64,000 nt of DNA, from the NCBI GenBank assembly GCA_003158585.1, contig PMKE01000071.1:114895-178894 (forward strand), in the 5' to 3' direction. The notes beneath the pieces are model-generated. The model had not been told where the DNA came from, did no database searches, and saw only the letters and a program-made list of their open reading frames with translations. Below, one piece after another: positions 1-8,851 of the stretch (positions are counted from its first letter, which is position 1; every line of letters starts with the position of its first letter). The stretch is from Alphaproteobacteria bacterium. GTDB lineage: Bacteria > Pseudomonadota > Alphaproteobacteria > Micropepsales > Micropepsaceae. Made by a program: the position numbers and the translations under genes.

Positions 1-98
1 CTCCTCGATGGAGGAATAGGCGAGGTTGAGATGGAAGAAGGCGAACAGGCTGAGCGTGTCCGCCTCTGTGTCAAGCTGGCGGACGGGGAACGGGGCGT

Positions 99-1310
99 TC
101 ATGCGGTCTCGATCCTGAGACAGGCGAGTGCGTCGTTCGCGGCCTTCAAGGCCACCTCGCGTGTGGCGCCGGTCGCCAGAACCATCGCGGCCGAGGGTCG
201 CTTGTCGCCCGCCGGCGGGATGACGTCGCCGAGCCTGGCCGTGACGATCATATCGGCGACGCCGGGAATCTTGCTCGCTTCGTCGGCGCCGCGGATGGAG
301 ACGACGCGCCCGGCCTTGGGAAAAGCGTAACGCTGGATGACGGGCTTCAGATATTTCGGCTCCAGGTCTTCGACAGGCTCGCCCAGCGCCACTCGGATGG
401 CGTTGCCGACGAAATCGACGCCGGTGTTGAGGGGAATTTCCCGCGTGCAAAAGAAGCCGCCGGAAAGCCGCGCCGCCAGTTCGATGACGTAGACATCGCC
501 CTTGTGCACCACGATGTCGCCCTTGACGGTGCCGTCGGTGACGCCGAGGGCTGCCGCGGCCCGCCCCACCACGTCCTTCACCTTCTCCTGGATGTCGGCC
601 GGGAGATGGCTCGGCAGGTCGCCGCCGTTCTCGATGAAATAGGGTGCGTAGCGTTCGAGGTATTCGTAATTGCGGTCGGAGAAGCCGGGCGTGTGGCAAC
701 GCCCGCCGGCCACGATCGATTCCGTCGAGATCTGCGGACCTTCCAGATACTGCTCGACCATGACGCGCTGGGTGGGCGAGTGCGAGCGGGCGAACTGGAA
801 GGCTTTGTCCAGATCCTGCAACCGCGCCAGGCGCTGCACGCCGCGCGAACCGCGGCTGTCGACCGGCTTGATGACCAGATCGCGACCGCGCTCTACGGCG
901 ATGCGTTGCAAGGCCTGGGGTGTCGCCACTTCCGAGAACCAAGGAACTGGAACGCCCCTCTCGGCGAAGCGCTGCTTCATGGCGAGCTTGTCGCAAGCCA
1001 GCTCCGCCGTCTCGCGCGTGATCCCGGCAAGGCCGAGGCGCGTGTTCACTGCGGCGACCGTCAGGGGCGCGTCGGCGGCGACACAGATGACGCCGTCGAT
1101 CTTGCGGATTTTCGTGTGGAAGCGGAACGCCGCCGCCGCCGTCATATCGGGTCCGTAGACGTCGGCGATCAGACAGGAATCGGCGTGCGCGAAGCCGGGC
1201 GCTTCGGGGTTGATGTCGGAGACGACGACATAAAGCCCCATCTCTTTGGCCCGGCGCGCGGCATCGGCGGCCTCGACGCCGCCCGAAACGATGAGAAGGG
1301 TTTTTTCCAC
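99..1310 (-). CDS. ATP-grasp domain protein (carbamoyl-phosphate synthase/PylC-like ligase)
   Basis: ORF 403 aa; N-terminal Rossmann-like 'LLIVSGGVEAADAARRAKEMG', ATP-grasp-like 'DLVIKPVDSRGSRGVQR' and 'YVIELAARLSGGFF'. Confidence 0.8.
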   Translation of the reverse strand: MEKTLLIVSGGVEAADAARRAKEMGLYVVVSDINPEAPGFAHADSCLIADVYGPDMTAAAAFRFHTKIRKIDGVICVAADAPLTVAAVNTRLGLAGITRETAELACDKLAMKQRFAERGVPVPWFSEVATPQALQRIAVERGRDLVIKPVDSRGSRGVQRLARLQDLDKAFQFARSHSPTQRVMVEQYLEGPQISTESIVAGGRCHTPGFSDRNYEYLERYAPYFIENGGDLPSHLPADIQEKVKDVVGRAAAALGVTDGTVKGDIVVHKGDVYVIELAARLSGGFFCTREIPLNTGVDFVGNAIRVALGEPVEDLEPKYLKPVIQRYAFPKAGRVVSIRGADEASKIPGVADMIVTARLGDVIPPAGDKRPSAAMVLATGATREVALKAANDALACLRIETA

Positions 1311-1329
1311 TTTTGCCCCCTACTCAATT

Positions 1330-1457
1330 GTCATCCCGGGCAAGCGTCTTGAGCGAAGCGAAAGACGCGCGACCCGGGACCCACCTGGAAACATGCGTTT
1401 GTTTTGAAGTGGGTCCCGGCTCTGCGCGCTGCTTTCGCAGTGCTTGGCCGGGATGAC
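1330..1457. repeat. Dispersed intergenic palindromic repeat, copy 1 (termini GTCATCCCGG / CCGGGATGAC)
   Basis: Inverted termini and internal 'gacccgggacccacc' / 'gtgggtcccggctctgcgcg' shared with 13238-13417 and 20785-20840. Confidence 0.8.
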
Positions 1458-1492
1458 ATATTTTTGTGAACGGACAGGGTTGGCACCAACCA

Positions 1493-2245
1493 TCAGAAGT
1501 ACAATCCGCCGTTGACGTTGATGGTCTGTGCCGTGATGTAGGACGACGCATCGGAGGCCAGGAACACCACCGCATCGGCGACTTCGCTGGTGCGGCCCAT
1601 GCGTTTCAGGATGATGTTTTCCGCCGCCTTCTGCACGCTCGCCGCCGCCATGCCGGCCGCCGCCATGTCGGAGGCGATGAGGCCCGCGGCCACGGTGTTA
1701 GAGCGCACCCCGTGCGGCGCGCCGAAACGCGCGACGACCTGCGCCAGCGAGATCAGGCCCGCCTTCGACGCGGCATAGTGCGCCGTGCGCGGCCCGCCAT
1801 ACTGTCCGCTGACCGAGCCGATGTGGACGATGGAGCCGCCGCCCGCTTCCGCGATCAAGGGCAGGAACGCCTGCGCGCAGACGAACGGTCCCCTCAGATT
1901 GGTGGACAGGATGAAATCCCAGTCCGCATCACTCACCTGATCGAAGTCGGTCGGTTTGTTGATACCGGCATTGTTGACCAGGATCGAGACGGGGCCGAAA
2001 CCACGCGCGTCCCTGGCGACGGCCTCGACGCCGGCGCGGTCGGTGACGTCCATTTGCAGGGCGAGCGCCCGGCGGCCCATGCCTTCGATCTGTTTGACGA
2101 CGGCGCCGGCCTCTTCCCGCTTCTCGCGGAAGGTGAGGATGACGTCGGCGCCCGCTTCGGCGAGACCGAGCGCGATGGCTCGCCCGATGCCGCGGCTGCC
2201 GCCGGTGACGACGGCGTTCTTACCGGAAAGGGAGAAGCGGCTCAT
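1493..2245 (-). CDS. SDR family oxidoreductase (FabG-like)
   Basis: C-terminal part of ORF 1493..3070 starting MSRFSLSGKNAVVTGGSRGIG; TGGSRGIG and YAASK motifs. Confidence 0.9.
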   Translation of the reverse strand: MSRFSLSGKNAVVTGGSRGIGRAIALGLAEAGADVILTFREKREEAGAVVKQIEGMGRRALALQMDVTDRAGVEAVARDARGFGPVSILVNNAGINKPTDFDQVSDADWDFILSTNLRGPFVCAQAFLPLIAEAGGGSIVHIGSVSGQYGGPRTAHYAASKAGLISLAQVVARFGAPHGVRSNTVAAGLIASDMAAAGMAAASVQKAAENIILKRMGRTSEVADAVVFLASDASSYITAQTINVNGGLYF

Positions 2246-3213
2246 GAAAGACCTTCCTTGCGTGCGATGGCGCGCCTGGCGGCCGCCGCGATGAACGGCG
2301 CCGTGATCTGGAAATGCTCGGCCAGTTCGTCCGGCTCGCCGGAGGTGCCGAAGCAATCCCTCAGCCCCACGAACTCGATGGGGCAGGGAAGGTTCTGCGT
2401 CACCGCCTCGGCGACCGCGCTGCCCAGCCCGCCGAAGATGTTGTGGTCTTCGGCCGTGACCATGCAGCCGGTCTCTTCGGCACAGCGCCGCAGCAAATCG
2501 CTGTCGATGGGCTTGATGGTCGGCATGTTGACGACGCGGGCGTTGATGTCGTCCTCGGCCAGCAGCTCGGCGGCTTCCAAGGCACGCGCCACTTCCACGC
2601 CGCAGGCCACCAGCGTTACGTCGATGCCATGACGGATGATCTGGCCCTTGCCTATCTCGAACACGTGGTCGTCGCCGAACAGCCGCTTGGCGGGACTGCG
2701 CCCGGTGCGCATGTAGACCGGACCTTCGAATTCCAGGATGGCGCGCGTCGCCTGCGCGGTTTCGATCGGATCGGCGGGCGAGATCACCGTCATGCCGGGA
2801 ATGGCGCGGAAAGCTGCGATGTCTTCCAAAGCCTGCGCCGAGCCGCCGTCGGGGCCGACGTCGAGGCCGGGATGGCTCGCCACGATCTTGGCGTTGCGCT
2901 TGGCATAACCGATGGAGAGCCGCGCCTGTTCGTAGGCGCGTTCGAGGAAGCAGGCGAAGCCGGTGACCACCGGCAGCATGCCGACCGCGGCCAGGCCGCC
3001 GGCCGCCGCCATCATGTTCTGCTCGGCGATGCCGAACTGGATCAGCCGCTCGGGATGCGCCTTGCGCCAATGATGCACGCCGGTGCCGCCGGCAACGTCG
3101 GCGTCGAGCACGACCATCTTGGGGAATTCGTCGGCCAAGCCGACCAGCGCCTTGCCGAAGGCCTCGCGCAGAGAATCGCCGGATGAACCGATAAGGGCGG
3201 GTGCGTCAGACAT
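2242..3213 (-). CDS. Transketolase C-terminal subunit (pyrimidine-binding + C-terminal domains)
   Basis: 323 aa, 'VVLDADVAGGTGVHHWRKAHPERLIQFGIAEQNMMAAAGGLA' typical of transketolase/DXS C-terminal half. Confidence 0.9.
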   Translation of the reverse strand: MSDAPALIGSSGDSLREAFGKALVGLADEFPKMVVLDADVAGGTGVHHWRKAHPERLIQFGIAEQNMMAAAGGLAAVGMLPVVTGFACFLERAYEQARLSIGYAKRNAKIVASHPGLDVGPDGGSAQALEDIAAFRAIPGMTVISPADPIETAQATRAILEFEGPVYMRTGRSPAKRLFGDDHVFEIGKGQIIRHGIDVTLVACGVEVARALEAAELLAEDDINARVVNMPTIKPIDSDLLRRCAEETGCMVTAEDHNIFGGLGSAVAEAVTQNLPCPIEFVGLRDCFGTSGEPDELAEHFQITAPFIAAAARRAIARKEGLS

Positions 3214-4096
3214 CGAGAAGCTCCTTGATTTCGTCCTGTTCCGCGCCGAGGGCGGCGAGCGCCGTTTCTGCCTGTTCGCGCGAGAGTTTGACGCTGCCGT
3301 GCCAAGCGGGGCTGCCTTCCATGTAAGGCACGCCCTTGCCCTTCAGTGTGTGGGCGACGAGCACCGAGGGGCGCTCGCGCGTTGAGGCCGCCAGATGCAG
3401 CGTCGAGAGAATTTCGGGGATGTTGTGGCCGTCGATCTCGAACACCGTCCAGCCGAAGGCGCGCCATTTGTCGGCCAAGGGCGCGATGCCGCAGATGTCC
3501 TCGTTGAGGGCGTCCGACTGCATCTTGTTGTAGTCGATAATGGCGCAGAGGTTGTCGAGCTTGTGGTGGGCGGCGCACATGGCGGCTTCCCACACTTCGC
3601 CTTCCTGCATTTCGCCGTCGCCGAGCAGCGTGTAGACGCGGGGTTTGAGCTTCTGCATCTTGAGGCCCAGCGCCATGCCGACCGCGACGGAGAAGCCTTG
3701 GCCGAGCGAACCTGTGGAGGTCTCGACCCACGGCAGGTCGCGCACATGCGGATGGCCCTGGAAGCGGCTGCCCAGCCTGCGCAGGGTAAGCGCGTCGGTC
3801 TTGTCGCAGAAGCCGTGCCAGGCGCCGATGGCATAGAGCGTCGGGCAGGCGTGACCCTTCGACAGCACGAAGCGGTCCCGGCCCGGATCGTTGATGGTGG
3901 CCGGCCAGGCGTTCATCTCGGCGCCGTAGAGGCAGGCGAGGATGTCGGCGCAGCTGAGCGCGCCGCCGGGATGTCCCGAGGTGGCGCGGTAGATCGAGGC
4001 GATGGTGTGGCGGCGGGTGAATAGCGCGGCCTCGGCGATCTGGGTTTCCAGATCGGGACTGGCCGCGTCGTCACGCAAAGATGTGGCAGTGCTCAT
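3206..4096 (-). CDS. Transketolase N-terminal subunit (ThDP-binding)
   Basis: Start MSTATSLRDDAASP; 'GDGEMQEGEVWEAAMCAAHHKLDNLCAIIDYN' ThDP motif, 'SKGHACPTLYA'; overlaps the C-terminal subunit gene. Confidence 0.9.
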   Translation of the reverse strand: MSTATSLRDDAASPDLETQIAEAALFTRRHTIASIYRATSGHPGGALSCADILACLYGAEMNAWPATINDPGRDRFVLSKGHACPTLYAIGAWHGFCDKTDALTLRRLGSRFQGHPHVRDLPWVETSTGSLGQGFSVAVGMALGLKMQKLKPRVYTLLGDGEMQEGEVWEAAMCAAHHKLDNLCAIIDYNKMQSDALNEDICGIAPLADKWRAFGWTVFEIDGHNIPEILSTLHLAASTRERPSVLVAHTLKGKGVPYMEGSPAWHGSVKLSREQAETALAALGAEQDEIKELLDV

Positions 4097-4109
4097 GGTC
4101 GGGTTCCCC

Positions 4110-5276
4110 TCAAGCGGCCAGGCGCAGGCGCGCGCGGCCGAGTAAATCGGTGAAACGCAGAATTTCGGCGCCGGGGGCGCGCTCACGCGCCTCGGCCGCA
4201 ATCTCGTCGGCGAAGCCGCGCGACATCACGACGACGACGCCCGGTTTGGTTTCGGCCAGTGCTTCGGGACCCTTCAGAGCGCAGCCGTGGCGCTCGGCGA
4301 CGTGGGCCATAAGATGTGTGTCGATCAGCACACGGAGTTTCTTGGGATCGAAGCCGCCGTGCACCACCAGGCTGTCGAAGATGCGCCCGGCGCCCCACAT
4401 GGCGATGCCTCTGGGTGCCAGCGACGCCAACTCGGCGGCGACCGCTGCCAGCGCTTCGATGTTGTGGGCGCGGCCGGCGATATAGCTCGAGATCAACTCG
4501 TAGGCGCGATCCACTTCGCCCGGATCGGCGGCGGCGGGCACCTCGGCGTAATCGGCTTTCTTCGCCACCAGGAACAGATTTTCGCGGTCTGCGGGATCGG
4601 GGCGTTCGATGATCGCGAAGCCCGCGTTCTCCACCATGCGCGTCAGGGTGCGTTCGGAGAAGTGATAGAGGTGTTTGTCGATGAACCACTCTTCCACCAC
4701 GTCGTCGGCGCCGATCAGCTGGATGTTGGGCGCGTCCAGGATGAGAAGCCCGTCCGTTTTCAGCGTGCGGTGATGATCGCGCAGCACCTCGGCCGGATGC
4801 GCCAGATGCTCGACGGTGTGGCAGGAATGGACGACGTCGAAGCGCGCCGTTTCCAGCGCGGCGTCTTCGATGCGCGAGACGGTAAGTTCGGTGCGCGGCA
4901 TGCCGGCGCAACTCTGTGCCACGCGCTCGTCGGGTTCGACGGCGACGATCTCGGCTTCTGGTGCCGTCTCCAGCAGCGCCTTGGCGAAGCTGCCGCGGTT
5001 GGAACCGACATCGAGCAGCGAGAACGCGCCGTCGATGTGCCGGCGCACGGCGTCGATGGCGATCTTGGTGCGGAAGCCTTTGCCGTAACGCACATTTCCC
5101 CAGTCGGCGCCGCTCGAAACGGCGGGTGCGGCGCGCGGCGCGCGGTCGGCGCGCGGCAGGCTCTGCACCAGCCCGCAATGAGCGCAAACGTGAATGCCGA
5201 TGCCGCGGGTCGAACGTTCCGGCGCATAGACGAATCCAAGCTCGTCGCGACCGCAGAGTTCGCAGATGTCCGGCAT
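4110..5276 (-). CDS. Class I SAM-dependent methyltransferase, NDP-hexose C-methyltransferase-like (Zn-finger + MT + C-terminal domain)
   Basis: CxxC N-terminus 'MPDICELCGRDELG...HVCAHCGLVQ', 'LLDVGSNRGSFAKAL', C-terminal 'MWGAGRIFDSLVV' domain. Confidence 0.8.
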   Translation of the reverse strand: MPDICELCGRDELGFVYAPERSTRGIGIHVCAHCGLVQSLPRADRAPRAAPAVSSGADWGNVRYGKGFRTKIAIDAVRRHIDGAFSLLDVGSNRGSFAKALLETAPEAEIVAVEPDERVAQSCAGMPRTELTVSRIEDAALETARFDVVHSCHTVEHLAHPAEVLRDHHRTLKTDGLLILDAPNIQLIGADDVVEEWFIDKHLYHFSERTLTRMVENAGFAIIERPDPADRENLFLVAKKADYAEVPAAADPGEVDRAYELISSYIAGRAHNIEALAAVAAELASLAPRGIAMWGAGRIFDSLVVHGGFDPKKLRVLIDTHLMAHVAERHGCALKGPEALAETKPGVVVVMSRGFADEIAAEARERAPGAEILRFTDLLGRARLRLAA

Positions 5277-5324
5277 TGAAACGAATCCAGGAAGAAACCG
5301 GTAACTATCTTCCGCCGCGCTTGC

Positions 5325-6152
5325 TTAATAATTCACTACGTATTCAGGCCGCGACGAATAGCCCAGCCGCTCCATCATGGGGTTTGCAATGCGCTCGAAC
5401 CGGCTGCGCTGCACTTCGTCCAGCAGCTTGTCTTCGGGGCGGTTCACATTGTGCGGGCGCGCGAACATCGCGAAATATTCCTCGCGAAAGGCAAGGCCGA
5501 GGAACTCGTAAAGCGAGCGTGCCGCCGTTGGGCTGGCACGCAATTCCTCCAGACGCAGGAACAGGCTGCGGCCGGGCAGCGCCGCCAGCGATTCCAGGAT
5601 CACGCGATTGATCTCGGCCCAGTGCCAGGCGATGCGCTCGAACTGGCTGAAGCTGCGGAACGCCTCGGCCGCTGGATCGCCGGGCCGGGGCAGGGGCCAC
5701 CAGTATTTTTTTTCCGGCGGCGGCGCGGGGTTGTGCACCGGGTCCTCGACATGGGCGCGCAGCACTTGGGTGGAGCGGTCGTCGTAGCACTCGTCCGCCA
5801 GCTTGTTGAAAAAGGAGCCGGCCACCTTCCGGCCGTCGCGCACCAGATGGACGAACTTGGCTTCCGGAAAGAGCGCGGCGAGGTCGCCGATCAGCCAGGA
5901 GAGCTTGTTCGACGAATCACCCCAAAAGGGCTTCTCGCAATAGCGGACGGCGGCGAGGTGAGTCGCGGAAAGCAGTTTGCGCGCCGCCTCCCCGTCGGCC
6001 AGGCCCATGGTGCGGCGCACGCCCAGCGGCTGCACCAGATGCACCATGTATTCGTGATGCATCTCGACGCCCGGCACGGCGGATAACGCCTTGTGCAGCA
6101 TGGCGGTTCCCGAACGCCCGCTCGAAACCACGAAAAACGGCCTTGTGGACAA
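5325..6152 (-). CDS. Sulfotransferase family protein
   Basis: C-terminal part of ORF 5325..6911; 'STRPFFVVSSGRSGTAMLHKAL' PAPS-binding P-loop, 'FVHLVRDGRKVAGSF'; start assigned to TTG (LSTRPFF). Confidence 0.75.
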   Translation of the reverse strand: MSTRPFFVVSSGRSGTAMLHKALSAVPGVEMHHEYMVHLVQPLGVRRTMGLADGEAARKLLSATHLAAVRYCEKPFWGDSSNKLSWLIGDLAALFPEAKFVHLVRDGRKVAGSFFNKLADECYDDRSTQVLRAHVEDPVHNPAPPPEKKYWWPLPRPGDPAAEAFRSFSQFERIAWHWAEINRVILESLAALPGRSLFLRLEELRASPTAARSLYEFLGLAFREEYFAMFARPHNVNRPEDKLLDEVQRSRFERIANPMMERLGYSSRPEYVVNY

Positions 6153-6230
6153 GTCGCGCCCCCGTCCCCTCGTTAACCCTCTCTTAGCCAACCGCACTTT
6201 AGAAACCGTTAAGACACCAACGGGGTTGTC

Positions 6231-7091
6231 ATGCAGCCGGTCTTCATCGCCGAAGCCTCCAGCAATCACGGTCGCGATCTGACGCGTGCCCTCGGCTTTG
6301 TCGATGCGGCGGCAGAGGCCGGCTGCGACGCGGTGAAATTCCAGCTTTTCCGCATCGACCGCCTGTTCGCCCCCGAAATCCTCGCCCGCAGCGAGAAGCA
6401 TCGTGCCCGTCGCGAATGGGAACTGCCGCTCGAACATCTGGCGCCGATTACCGAACACTGTTCGGAGCGCCGAATACTGTTTTCCTGCACGCCATTCTAT
6501 CTGGAAGCCGTTGAGGAGCTTCGGCCCCACGTCGCCTTCTACAAGATCGCCTCCTACGAGCTGCTGTTCGCCGACCTGCTGCGGGCCTGCGCCACCACCG
6601 GCAAGCCCGTAATGCTCTCGACCGGCATGGCCACGATGGAGGAAATCCTCGAAGCGGTCGCCGTGCTGCGTCAGGCGGGAGCTGCGGACATCACCCTGCT
6701 GCATTGCGTCTCGGCCTATCCGGCGCCCGTCGGCGAAGCCAATCTCTCCGCCATCGCGGCGCTGCGCGAAGCAACCGGCTGCAAGGCCGGCTGGTCGGAT
6801 CACACGCGCCGTCCCGCGGTAATCGAACGCGCCGTGCATCGCTGGGGCGCGGAGGCGGTGGAGTTCCATCTCGATCTCGACGGGCACGGCGCCGAATACG
6901 CCGCGGGACATTGCTGGCTGCCCGGGGAGATCGCGCCGGTCATCGCACGCATCCGCGAATCGTTTTCAGCGGACGGCGCGGGATTCAAGGAACCGCAACC
7001 ATCGGAGCGCGAAGATCGCGACTGGCGCGCCGATCCGGCCGACGGCATGCGTCCGTTGCGTCACATCCGTGCCGACTGGGTGCCTGTATGA
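6231..7091 (+). CDS. N-acetylneuraminate synthase family protein (NeuB/PseI/SpsE-like), lacking SAF domain
   Basis: 'FIAEASSNHGRDLTRALGFVDAAAEAGCDAVKFQ', 'PVMLSTGMATMEEI', 'LLHCVSAYPAP', 'GWSDHT'. Confidence 0.85.
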   Translation: MQPVFIAEASSNHGRDLTRALGFVDAAAEAGCDAVKFQLFRIDRLFAPEILARSEKHRARREWELPLEHLAPITEHCSERRILFSCTPFYLEAVEELRPHVAFYKIASYELLFADLLRACATTGKPVMLSTGMATMEEILEAVAVLRQAGAADITLLHCVSAYPAPVGEANLSAIAALREATGCKAGWSDHTRRPAVIERAVHRWGAEAVEFHLDLDGHGAEYAAGHCWLPGEIAPVIARIRESFSADGAGFKEPQPSEREDRDWRADPADGMRPLRHIRADWVPV

Positions 7092-8851
7092 GGATCGTCG
7101 CCGTCATCCAGGCCCGGATGGGCTCGACGCGTCTGCCCGGCAAGGTGCTGAAGCCCATCGCCGGCAAGCCGCTGCTGTGGCACATCGTCCATCGCCTGAG
7201 GAAATCGCGCCTCATCGAAGAGGTCGCCATTGCCACCAGCGTGGGTCCGCTGGACGACGCCATCGCCGAGTTCGGCCGTCAGAACGGCGTCACCGTGGTG
7301 CGCGGCCCGGAAGACGACGTGCTGGCGCGCTTTGCCCGCGCTGCCGAACTTCTGGATGCCGACATCATCGTGCGGGTGAATGCCGACGCGCCCTTCATCG
7401 ACGCGGATTTCGTCGATCATCTCATCACGGCGATGATCGAGCAGAACTGCGATTACGTGCTGCTGGAGGAGAACGCCCAAACCGCGCATCAGGGCGTCGA
7501 TCCCATGACGCGCCGCGCCCTCGACAAGCTGATGATGGATGCCGCGGGCGATCCGGTAGCGCGCGAGCATGTCACGGGCTATTTCAAGCTGCATCCCGAT
7601 TTCGTGCCCATCGCCCGCGCCAAGCCCTATCCCAAGCTGGCGCGCGACGCGGGCCGCCTCACCATCGACACGCCCGACGACCTAGCCTTCGTGGAAGCGG
7701 TGCATGCGCGCCTGGAAGCCAAGGCGGGCGAAGCCTCGCTCGCCGATCTTCTTCTGCTGCTCGAAAGGGAACCGGCTTTGCGCGGCATCAACGCCCACGT
7801 CCGCCAGAAAGAGATCGCCCCGCAAGGCGGCCTCGCCCTGATCCGCTGCGACGGCGGCGGCTCCTACGGCTTCGGACACGTCAAGCGCATGATCGCCTTG
7901 GCGCGCGCCTTGCGCGACGTCCAGGGCATCGGCGCCGTGTTTGCCGTCAACGGCAGCGAAGACGCGCTGCCCGCCATCCGTCAGGCCGGTTTTGCAGCAC
8001 ATCTTATCGACGGTCCGCATGCGACATTGCCCGGCGTCGAGCCCGATCTGCTGATCCTCGATTGCCGCGACGGCCCCACGCGCGCCGAAGTCGAAGCCTG
8101 GAAGGCGCCGCTCGTCGCGGTGATCGATGATGCTTCCGAGCGGCGCCTCGCCGCCGATTTCGCCTACTACCCGCCGGTACCGCAGACCGAGCGTCTCGAT
8201 TGGCAGGGCTCGAATTGCGCCGTTCGCATTGGCTGGGAATGGGCGCTGTTGGGATTGTCGCCGACGGCCGGCCGGCCGCAGTCGCACTCTTCTCTCCCGA
8301 CGCTGCTGGTGACGATGGGCGGCAGCGATCCCTTCGGACTGACGCTGCGTGCCGCCAATGCGCTCGCCATGCTCGAACCCGCCTTCCGGGCCCGCTTCGT
8401 CATCGGGCCCGGATTCAAAAACAAGGACCGCATCGCGAAAACAATCGTCTCTCTGCATTCGAACTTCGAGACCATCGAAGGCGCCGACGGGCTGGCCACC
8501 GAATTCGCTTCCTGCGATCTGGCCTTGGCGGCGTTCGGCGTGACGGCCTACGAACTGGCGGCCTTCGGCGTGCCGGCGATCTATCTCTGCATCAGCGAAG
8601 ACCACGCACTGTCCGCTTCGGCCTTCGAGCGCGCGGGACTGGGCGTGTCGCTGGGCTTGGCGTCGGGGGCCGGCGACCGGGCGATCGCCAAGGCCGTGTG
8701 GGCGCTGCTCGGCGACAACGAGCGCCGCCATGAAATGCACACCGCCAGTCTGATGACCATCGACGGCAACGCTGCCGCGCACATCGCCGCCGATTTGGCC
8801 GCCGCTCTGTCCGCGAAACGCGAAACTAACCTGGCGAAAGCCGCGAGCTGA
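7088..8851 (+). CDS. Fusion: SpsF-like cytidylyltransferase/GT domain + PseG-like UDP-sugar hydrolase domain
   Basis: Start MRIVAVIQARMGSTRLPGKVLKPIAGKPLL (SpsF); second half 'IRCDGGGSYGFGHVKRMIALARAL' (PseG-like). 4-nt overlap with upstream gene. Confidence 0.85.
   Translation: MRIVAVIQARMGSTRLPGKVLKPIAGKPLLWHIVHRLRKSRLIEEVAIATSVGPLDDAIAEFGRQNGVTVVRGPEDDVLARFARAAELLDADIIVRVNADAPFIDADFVDHLITAMIEQNCDYVLLEENAQTAHQGVDPMTRRALDKLMMDAAGDPVAREHVTGYFKLHPDFVPIARAKPYPKLARDAGRLTIDTPDDLAFVEAVHARLEAKAGEASLADLLLLLEREPALRGINAHVRQKEIAPQGGLALIRCDGGGSYGFGHVKRMIALARALRDVQGIGAVFAVNGSEDALPAIRQAGFAAHLIDGPHATLPGVEPDLLILDCRDGPTRAEVEAWKAPLVAVIDDASERRLAADFAYYPPVPQTERLDWQGSNCAVRIGWEWALLGLSPTAGRPQSHSSLPTLLVTMGGSDPFGLTLRAANALAMLEPAFRARFVIGPGFKNKDRIAKTIVSLHSNFETIEGADGLATEFASCDLALAAFGVTAYELAAFGVPAIYLCISEDHALSASAFERAGLGVSLGLASGAGDRAIAKAVWALLGDNERRHEMHTASLMTIDGNAAAHIAADLAAALSAKRETNLAKAAS

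Noticed and set aside
504-1352. Long plus-strand ORF opposite the ATP-grasp gene, and similar long antisense ORFs (1466..2632, 2314..3186, 14138..15535, 27005..28495, 35083..36387, 37546..39156)
   Set aside because: Shadow ORFs expected in high-GC DNA; translations are Arg/Gly/His-rich with no recognisable family, while the opposite strand encodes clear proteins.
6173-6187. TTAACCCTCTCTTAG as a CtrA site upstream of the NeuB-like gene
   Set aside because: Spacing fits but the second half is TTAG; kept out because half-site variants occur often by chance.
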